Positions 58,237 to 64,000 of a stretch of DNA of 64,000 bases are shown here, one piece after another. Within the stretch, counting starts at the first letter, position 1, and every line of letters starts with the position of its first letter. The notes below the pieces were generated by a model. It was given only the letters and a program-made list of their open reading frames with translations, was not told the DNA's origin and made no database searches. This DNA is from Fodinibius sediminis (lineage in GTDB: Bacteria; Bacteroidota; Rhodothermia; Balneolales; Balneolaceae). The translations under genes and the position numbers were made by a program. The DNA lies in contig NZ_FXTH01000005.1 of assembly GCF_900182555.1 (NCBI RefSeq), positions 62,001-126,000 on the forward strand, in the 5' to 3' direction.

Positions 58237-58268
58237 AATTCTACAACAAAGAGATATAATTCTATAAC
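58237..58268 (+). promoter_or_regulatory. Direct repeat AATTCTAYAAC with 21-bp period (putative AraC-type operator)
   Basis: Two 11-base copies, AATTCTACAAC (58237-58247) and AATTCTATAAC (58258-58268), start exactly 21 bp apart, two helical turns. The spacing is the classic araI1/araI2 spacing of AraC-family half-sites. They lie between the HMA-AraC gene and copZ, so the fusion regulator is the natural ligand. This is inference from pattern and position. Confidence 0.5.
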
Positions 58269-58331
58269 GCAGGACCCATGGTCATCACGTAAGTTTCTAT
58301 TCGAAAATCAGTTAACCCAGGAATTGAGAGT

Positions 58332-58586
58332 ATGACCAATATGAACACAGGTAAAACGTCTTTGGATACAGCATATATACAAATAGGTGAAATGGGGTGC
58401 AGTGGCTGCGCCAATACCATTCAGGATGCCCTGAATAGCCTGAATGGGGTGGAAAAGGCAACCGTCGATCTTGAAAAAGAGTCGGCTGCGATTTCTTTTA
58501 ATGCTGGTACCGTTTCGAAGAATGATTTCGAAAGAGTCATCAGCGAGGCCGGCTATGAATTCCGGGGATTTCGTTTAGCACCATAG
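58332..58586 (+). CDS. CopZ-like copper chaperone
   Basis: An 84-residue HMA-fold metallochaperone with GEMGCSGCANTI (Cys23, Cys26) and the expected beta-alpha-beta pattern (VEKATVDLEKESAAISF). It would shuttle Cu(I) to CopA encoded 71 bases downstream. The start at 58332 gives MTNMNTG; a second Met at codon 4 is also possible. Confidence 0.9.
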   Translation: MTNMNTGKTSLDTAYIQIGEMGCSGCANTIQDALNSLNGVEKATVDLEKESAAISFNAGTVSKNDFERVISEAGYEFRGFRLAP

Positions 58587-58657
58587 CGGAGCATCGATTC
58601 GATGGAAGGGGTTTGATCTCCATAAATGTCCCATAACAAAACGACAGAACTGATGAT

Positions 58658-61171
58658 ATGACAACAGCCGAATTAAGGAAATTAACGCTGAGGGTTGAGG
58701 GCATGCACTGTGCCAGCTGCGTATCTGCGGTTGAGAAATCACTACAGCGACAGGAGGGCGTGGAGGAGGCTTCGGTCAACCTGGCAACGGAATCGGCGTC
58801 CATATCCTATGACGCCCGGAAGGTATCCGAAGAGGAACTCAGGGAAAGGATAGAAGCTGCCGGCTATTCCGTGAGCGATGAACAGCAGCTATCTCGCACC
58901 CTTAAGATAGAAGGGATGCACTGTGCCAGTTGCGTAAATTCGGTACAGCAGATGCTCGGGAAGATGGACGGTGTGCGGGAAGTCCGGGTGAACCTGGCAA
59001 CCGAGACGGCAAGGGTGACCTACCGGGGAAAACTGACGCTGGAGGATTTTGAAAAAGCCGTGGAGGCGGCCGGATATAACCTGGTGCGGGAGGAATCGGA
59101 GTCCGGCACGTCAAAAGCAGAAGCAAAACAGCAGCGCGAGCAGGAAAAGCTGGATAAGGCCTGGTCTAAAATGTGGTGGGCATGGGCTTTGACCATCCCT
59201 ATTATGCTGTGGATGATTCCTGAAATGATATGGGGGTATCCCTTGCTTGGCGAGATCGGCTTCGAGCTGGGCATGATTGGCCTTTCGGCTGTCGTTATTT
59301 TTGTCCCCGGCTGGGAGACCATCAAAAGTGCGTGGAAATCAGCGATCAATATGATGCCCAATATGGATGTGCTTATAGCCATGGGGGCCCTTGCTGCTTT
59401 ATCCACGGGGGTGGTAGCCCTGCTCCATCAATTCGGGCTGGCACCGGCTTTCCACAGTTTTGCCGGTATTGCAGGTATGATTATGGCTTTCCATCTCACC
59501 GGTCGATATATCGAAACCAAGGCGAAGGGCCGGGCATCGGATGCTATTCAGAAACTGATGACACTCGAGGCAAGAGAGGCGACCGTGGAACGCGATGGAG
59601 AAGAATTGAAAATTCCCGTTCAGGATTTTCAGCCCGGTGACATTATGGTGGTACGACCAGGGGAAAAGATTCCAACTGATGGACAAGTTATCGACGGGAG
59701 CAGTAGTGTGGACGAGTCTATTGCCACAGGTGAATCCATGCCGGTGGCCAAGGAAAAGGGCGACGAGGTCATAGGTGCCACCCTGAACAAGCATGGCCTC
59801 TTGAAGGTCGAAGCCACTAAAGTAGGAAAGGATACCTTCCTGAGCCAGGTGATCAGGATGGTGGAAGAGGCTCAGGGGTCCAAGGTGCCCATCCAGGAGT
59901 TTGCCGATCGCATTACCGGCATTTTTGTCCCGGTTGTGCTGGGTATATCGGTTGCGACGCTGGCCCTGTGGCTGCTGTTTCCGGGGTTCTTTGGCGATAT
60001 TGCGAGCTGGGCATCCGGTTTTATACCCTGGATTAACCCCGGTATGGGAGAGGTGGCCCTTGCATTTTATGCGGCTATTGCGGTACTGGTTATTGCCTGT
60101 CCCTGCGCATTGGGATTGGCCACGCCTACGGCACTCATGGTGGGTTCCGGCATGGGCGCTGAAAATGGGGTACTCATCCGAAGGGGAGAGGCAATACAGG
60201 TAATGAAAGATGTGGATACCATCATTTTGGATAAAACCGGTACTATCACGGAAGGACAGCCGGGGGTGACGGATGTCCTCACCCTGGGATCCGTGCCCGA
60301 GGAAAAGATGCTCTGCCTTTCGGCTTCCGCCGAGAAAGGATCCGAACACCCGCTGGGACGTGCCATCGTGGAGTATGTCGAAGGAAAAGGCATTGAGCTG
60401 AAGCCGGTTAACCGGTTTCAGGCCATAACGGGCAAAGGGATTCAGGCTACGGTGGATGAAACAGAGGTACTGGTTGGAACGAGAACATTACTCCGTGAAT
60501 CGGGAGTTGAACTTGGCGCAGAAATAGAAAAACAGGTTGAGGAGCTGGAAAAACAGGCAAAAACAGCCATGTTGGTAACCGTTGATGGGCAGGTAGCCGG
60601 TATCATTGCTGTGGCCGATCCCATTAAAGAAGACAGCAAGCAAGCAATCGCAAAGTTCAGGCAGTTTGGCCTGACACCGGTTATGATTACGGGAGATAAC
60701 GAGCGAACGGCCCGGGCGGTGGCCTCCGAAGTCGGCATTGAGGAAGTGATTGCCGGCGTATTGCCCGACCAGAAATCGGCCGAGGTGAAACAGCTGCAGC
60801 AGCAGGGAAAGATTATTGCCATGGTCGGCGACGGGATTAATGATGCCCCTGCACTGACCCAGGCGGACGTGGGCATTGCCATAGGCACGGGAACCGATGT
60901 TGCCATAGAATCGGGGGATATTGTACTGGTCAGGGGCGATCTGAGTGCCGTCGTAAAATCGGTAAAATTAAGCCGCGCCACATTTACAAAAATCAAGCAG
61001 AACTTGTTTTGGGCCTTTTTCTACAACATAGTGATGGTTCCACTGGCCGTATTGGGTATGCTGCACCCCTTGCTGGCCGAGGCTGCCATGGCCTTCAGTT
61101 CTGTAAACGTGATTGCCAACTCACGGCGCCTGAGTAAAAAGAATATTCAACCCGATTACCAAACAGAATAA
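58658..61171 (+). CDS. copA: Copper-exporting P1B-type ATPase CopA
   Basis: An 837-residue pump that expels Cu(I) using ATP. Two N-terminal HMA domains ([11 protein letters not shown], Cys18/Cys21; [11 protein letters not shown], near 89-92) precede eight membrane helices. The actuator motif is ATGESMPV (near 357), the transmembrane metal site CPC in [13 protein letters not shown] (near 478), the phosphorylation site DKTGT (near 525), [10 protein letters not shown] and [10 protein letters not shown] (near 724). The C-terminal [14 protein letters not shown] carries the IB-1 signature MxxSS-like residues. It completes the HMA-AraC/copZ/copA module. Confidence 0.96.
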   Translation: MTTAELRKLTLRVEGMHCASCVSAVEKSLQRQEGVEEASVNLATESASISYDARKVSEEELRERIEAAGYSVSDEQQLSRTLKIEGMHCASCVNSVQQMLGKMDGVREVRVNLATETARVTYRGKLTLEDFEKAVEAAGYNLVREESESGTSKAEAKQQREQEKLDKAWSKMWWAWALTIPIMLWMIPEMIWGYPLLGEIGFELGMIGLSAVVIFVPGWETIKSAWKSAINMMPNMDVLIAMGALAALSTGVVALLHQFGLAPAFHSFAGIAGMIMAFHLTGRYIETKAKGRASDAIQKLMTLEAREATVERDGEELKIPVQDFQPGDIMVVRPGEKIPTDGQVIDGSSSVDESIATGESMPVAKEKGDEVIGATLNKHGLLKVEATKVGKDTFLSQVIRMVEEAQGSKVPIQEFADRITGIFVPVVLGISVATLALWLLFPGFFGDIASWASGFIPWINPGMGEVALAFYAAIAVLVIACPCALGLATPTALMVGSGMGAENGVLIRRGEAIQVMKDVDTIILDKTGTITEGQPGVTDVLTLGSVPEEKMLCLSASAEKGSEHPLGRAIVEYVEGKGIELKPVNRFQAITGKGIQATVDETEVLVGTRTLLRESGVELGAEIEKQVEELEKQAKTAMLVTVDGQVAGIIAVADPIKEDSKQAIAKFRQFGLTPVMITGDNERTARAVASEVGIEEVIAGVLPDQKSAEVKQLQQQGKIIAMVGDGINDAPALTQADVGIAIGTGTDVAIESGDIVLVRGDLSAVVKSVKLSRATFTKIKQNLFWAFFYNIVMVPLAVLGMLHPLLAEAAMAFSSVNVIANSRRLSKKNIQPDYQTE

Positions 61172-61205
61172 TCTTATTTTGGAAAATCCGTTATTTTAGT
61201 TTTGC

Positions 61206-61523
61206 TTGCGTCTCTATGGTGAAATTACCCCAAAAGATATATTAGCCCACCGTTCACCTCTTGTGCTGGTCCTGCTTTTAAGCAGTGTGATGCTTTCGAC
61301 GGCACTGTCTGCGATCACACTGCTGTATGATATGAAAATGAATGCGGGCAGCAGGGATAGGCATGCTGCCGGAAATGCGGATCAGATGTCTTCCGCTCAA
61401 GAATCCTGTGCCTGCCAGGAGGTTTGTATTCAGGTCTTGTCTGAACAGCATGATGAAAAAGTGAGGTGCGTGCCGAGTGTTACAGCTACATTTCCCAGGA
61501 CGTATGAAACAGCTCTATGTTGA
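61206..61523 (+). CDS. Hypothetical small membrane protein, Cys/His/Met-bearing tail
   Basis: A 105-residue frame 35 bases after copA. A single hydrophobic stretch (VLVLLLSSVMLSTALSAITLLY) is followed by a polar tail with Met, His and Cys residues (CACQEVC) that could bind metal. The start codon is TTG and no ribosome site is evident; internal GTG and ATG starts exist. I do not recognise the family. The position after copA and the residue content suggest a copper-linked role, but the frame may also be non-coding. Confidence 0.35.
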   Translation: MRLYGEITPKDILAHRSPLVLVLLLSSVMLSTALSAITLLYDMKMNAGSRDRHAAGNADQMSSAQESCACQEVCIQVLSEQHDEKVRCVPSVTATFPRTYETALC

Positions 61524-61629
61524 TATTACAGGCAAGTGGGTGGAAAAGGACAAAAGTTAGCTTCCATCTATTCTCCGCAGCTTCTCACAGTCCTTATTTT
61601 ATTACGGTCTCTCATGATTGAGTAGTTTC

Positions 61630-62352
61630 TGGGGATTGAGGGGCAGCTGGATGTTACGGGAGATGCGGTGGCTTATGGCTATAGCGCTGCGGGGGGCTTT
61701 GGCAATGAAGGGAAGTTGTTTTTCTGGAAGTTAGCCACGCTGGTCCTCATCACGCTTTTGGATGCTGAATTTAAATACGGTCGATTATGACCACTTCGCA
61801 CGCGATCGAGGGGTTGGCCAGGCTTACGCCCCCCATCTGCGGGACGACGACAGTATTGGGGATGTTCCGCTCAAAGAGCTCAGAAACGGAGATCAGCTAA
61901 TCATCAAGCCCGGCGAGAAAATCCTACCGAGGAGAGGGGCATTGAAGGAAACACCTTCTGAGCACTTCATTGTCCGGGGTATTCGTGGAGGTAATGGATG
62001 AAATCTTCGAGGTTTCGGACTTTAATTCGGTAAAAAAGGTTACCGGCACGGTGAAGGGTAGACAGCTGGCCGTAAAAAGTCCGGATATTTGGAAGAACGC
62101 AATATTGGTATTCCTGACCGCGGATGATGGATGATTCAGCCGCAGAAGGTAAAACAACTGTTTTTTGGGCACGTGCAACCTATCGTAAGATGATTAAGAA
62201 TTTCTGGTGGGCCAGTGGCTACAATATCATAGCAATTCCGCTGGTTGGCTGGGTCTGGAATTAATTAAAGTCCCGCGGTGGGAGCCGTGTTGATGTCCAT
62301 GAGTACAGTGGCAGTGGCCGTGAATGGTTCGGATTTTGAGGAATGGACGTGA
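61630..62352 (+). pseudogene. Decayed CopB-like P-type metal ATPase
   Basis: Fragments of a P1B ATPase are readable in order but in several frames: AVAYGYSAAGGFGNEGKLFF followed by WKLATLVLITLL (membrane part), HLRDDDSIGDVPLKELRNGD with LIIKPGEKI (actuator), FEVSDFNSVKKVTGTVKG (nucleotide domain) and [20 protein letters not shown], then AVGAVLMSMSTVAVAVNGSD to a TGA at 62350. The catalytic core is missing and stops interrupt every frame. The pieces match the CopB branch, distinct from CopA upstream. Confidence 0.8.
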
Positions 62353-63086
62353 CTAAAAAGAGAGAAGTACGACCGCTCTCGAAAAAAAATATTACTTTTG
62401 CAAATATTTTTCATAGTTGATGTAAATATTGGAGCCACACCCATGATCTGAAGGATATAACAGGAAATACTGTTCATTTTCTAACGGGCAGTTCTTGCTG
62501 CATGTCCCATGTGTGATCTCTCGATAACACATTTTTAGAGCATGCCGGTGATTTGGCTTTCGGAAAATTAAGCATAGGATGTTTGCTGTTCGGTGAGGCA
62601 GGCTATGGGAAATCCGTCCTGGAAGAATAAATAATGGGTCTGCGGGGGGATGCCTTTTACCCGCTGGAATCCGATTGTTTAAGGATTAGGACCTTTTAAG
62701 TGGCCTTTTTAACATGCTATCACTGAAATTGGTTAGTTTAGAATTGAAATAAATTTCCGGAAATATAAAAAACATGCATAAAACTATTCGTTGGTAGATG
62801 ACAAGGATGGCAAAATTACTTATTATAAGAGATAAAATAATGCATTGAGAGGATGGATTAAGAGCTTTGAAAGCTTAAAATTGACACGACGGTATGCGGC
62901 CTTTCTCTTATTTGCCTAAATAACAATTCCTGCAAAGCCTTAACTTATGTAACGTAAAAAAGGCTTGCCTATTATGAGAAAAATTTTTTAGTTAATAAGC
63001 AAATCATTTGCACTATTGCACTATTTTCTTGTTTTGGATTGCAAAGTCTGGGGCAGGATTTTAACTCTAACCAAAAAGGGACATAC
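62353..63086. other. Gene-free AT-rich stretch
   Basis: No reading frame with convincing coding features was found on either strand. A short frame near 62442-62516 ends in SSCCMSHV, which could be another metal-protein remnant but is too small to call. A direct repeat GCACTATTGCACTATT lies near 63012-63027, upstream of the SusC-type gene. Confidence 0.4.
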
Positions 63087-64000
63087 ATGAAGACAAAACT
63101 ACAAATTAAGCCAAATATGAAGTGGCTGATATCTTTGGGGGTCTTTGTGGCAGCGCTGCTTCTTTCGGGAACAGCAGCCGCACAAGATGCATCAACGGTG
63201 TCAGGTACAGTTACTGACCAAGCGACTGGCCAGCCACTGCCCGGGGTGAATATCTCAGTCCAGGGTACAACGACTGGTACCACAACAGATGCAGAAGGAA
63301 CATATGAATTGAGGGTTCCGAGTCTGCAGGATACGCTTCGATTCACATTTATCGGTTACGAAGTGACAACAGTGCCTATTCAGGGTCGCACAACGATTGA
63401 TGTTCAGATGCAGCCAACTACGATCAGCGGTGAAGAACTGGTTGTGGTGGGATATGGTACGCAGCGAGCGAAAGATTTAACAGGTTCGGTTTCAGTTGTT
63501 GATGTAGGTCAAATGACCCAGGTACCGGAAACACAGGTGGCAGAACAGCTGCAGGGGCAGGCCTCCGGAGTTACCGTGCTTTCCTCGGGACAGCCGGGTG
63601 AGGAGCCGAGTGTTCGTATTCGCGGTTTTAGTACCTTTGGCAATAACGAACCGCTTTATGTAGTTGATGGCGTTCCTACTCAGAATATCAATGATTTGAA
63701 CTCCAATGACATTGAGTCCATGCAGGTGCTGAAAGATGCTGCTGCAGCATCCATCTATGGTTCACGTGCCTCCAACGGGGTAATCGTGATTACGACCAAA
63801 AAGGGTAGTGGAGATGTACAGATTAACTATAACGCCTATTACGGTTACCAGGTGCCCCAGAGTGGCAACGTATGGAATACCCTGAATCCTCGCGAAATGG
63901 CCCAGTCGGTTTGGACTGCTCAGCGTAATGCCGGTCAGGACCCATCGCACCCGCAGTATGGCAGCGGTGAAGATCCGGTACTGCCTGATTTTATTGATCC
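63087..64000 (+). CDS. SusC/RagA-type TonB-linked outer-membrane protein (5' part)
   Basis: The first 304 residues of a nutrient transporter; the gene runs past the window edge. A signal peptide ends near AAAQD, a carboxypeptidase-regulatory-like domain follows (VSGTVTDQATGQPLPGVNI; TDAEGTYEL), then the TonB-box-like EELVVVGYGTQRAKDLTGSV and the SusC plug signature (QLQGQASGVTVLSSGQPG; IRGFSTFGNNEPLYVVDGVP; SMQVLKDAAAASIYGSRASN). The AAAAAGGG ribosome site lies 6 bases before the ATG. A SusD partner is expected downstream outside the window. Confidence 0.93.
   Translation, partial: MKTKLQIKPNMKWLISLGVFVAALLLSGTAAAQDASTVSGTVTDQATGQPLPGVNISVQGTTTGTTTDAEGTYELRVPSLQDTLRFTFIGYEVTTVPIQGRTTIDVQMQPTTISGEELVVVGYGTQRAKDLTGSVSVVDVGQMTQVPETQVAEQLQGQASGVTVLSSGQPGEEPSVRIRGFSTFGNNEPLYVVDGVPTQNINDLNSNDIESMQVLKDAAAASIYGSRASNGVIVITTKKGSGDVQINYNAYYGYQVPQSGNVWNTLNPREMAQSVWTAQRNAGQDPSHPQYGSGEDPVLPDFID

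Noticed and set aside
62442-62516. Short frame ending in SSCCMSHV
   Set aside because: Too short, no ribosome site and no recognisable family; may be another decayed metal-protein scrap.

Overview
The window looks like a chromosomal segment of a free-living, Gram-negative member of the Bacteroidota/Balneolota side of the FCB group. The evidence is a SusC/RagA-type outer-membrane protein, TonB receptors with carboxypeptidase-like N-domains, a Bacteroidetes-style GlmU-like nucleotidyltransferase, many lipoprotein signal peptides, AraC regulators with a CxxC metal domain, a PVC-type heme dehydrogenase and a division PBP with PASTA domains. Placement in Balneolales is an inference from this mix; no 16S gene is present.

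Layout. (1) 71-8165, minus strand: a compact division and cell-wall cluster read mraZ, rsmH, ftsL-like, ftsI, murE, mraY, murD, with a sigma70-type promoter and three MraZ boxes upstream. murF is not in its usual place. (2) 8166-21096, minus strand: an assimilation block. A promoter, a 26-codon Cys/Met-rich leader peptide, a terminator, a SAM-I riboswitch and a second terminator precede a CoA-binding protein, metY, an OsmC protein, metX and thrA. The glutamate synthase genes gltB and gltD follow on the same strand and end at a terminator. (3) 21096-29688: an M1-type peptidase, era, pdxJ, an NlpC/P60 lipoprotein, an aldose epimerase, a two-domain kinase-like protein, a CoA transferase and tRNA-Leu(CAG). 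(4) 29796-44274: housekeeping and envelope genes, including a GlmU-like transferase divergent from glmS, a methyltransferase, a large zinc protease, an NlpE/META lipoprotein, a class V aminotransferase, WbqC, gltX, an NhaC-type antiporter and an NRDE protein. (5) 44420-53763: a SpoIIE-type phosphatase, two thioredoxin-like proteins around a DtxR/MntR regulator, a TonB receptor preceded by two perfect TTTAG-N6-CTAAA palindromes, a PepSY membrane protein, a wrecked TonB-receptor remnant and an IS1595-like protein that has lost its catalytic signature. (6) 53956-62352: a PVC-type heme-binding lipoprotein, then a copper module (HMA-AraC regulator, CopZ-like chaperone, CopA ATPase) and a decayed second metal ATPase. 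(7) 62353-64000: a mostly silent AT-rich stretch, then the start of a SusC gene that runs off the window.

How the parts work together. Region 1 makes lipid-linked peptidoglycan precursors and the septal transpeptidase. Region 2 converts aspartate to O-acetylhomoserine and homocysteine/methionine under SAM control. Region 5 looks like a metal-responsive uptake regulon, and region 6 is a copper detoxification operon with direct repeats 21 bp apart that suit an AraC-type activator. The most notable items are the leader peptide stacked on the SAM riboswitch, the putative AraC-HMA operator, the DtxR-like boxes and the inverted duplicate of the MraZ operator. No CRISPR array, prophage or defence island was seen.
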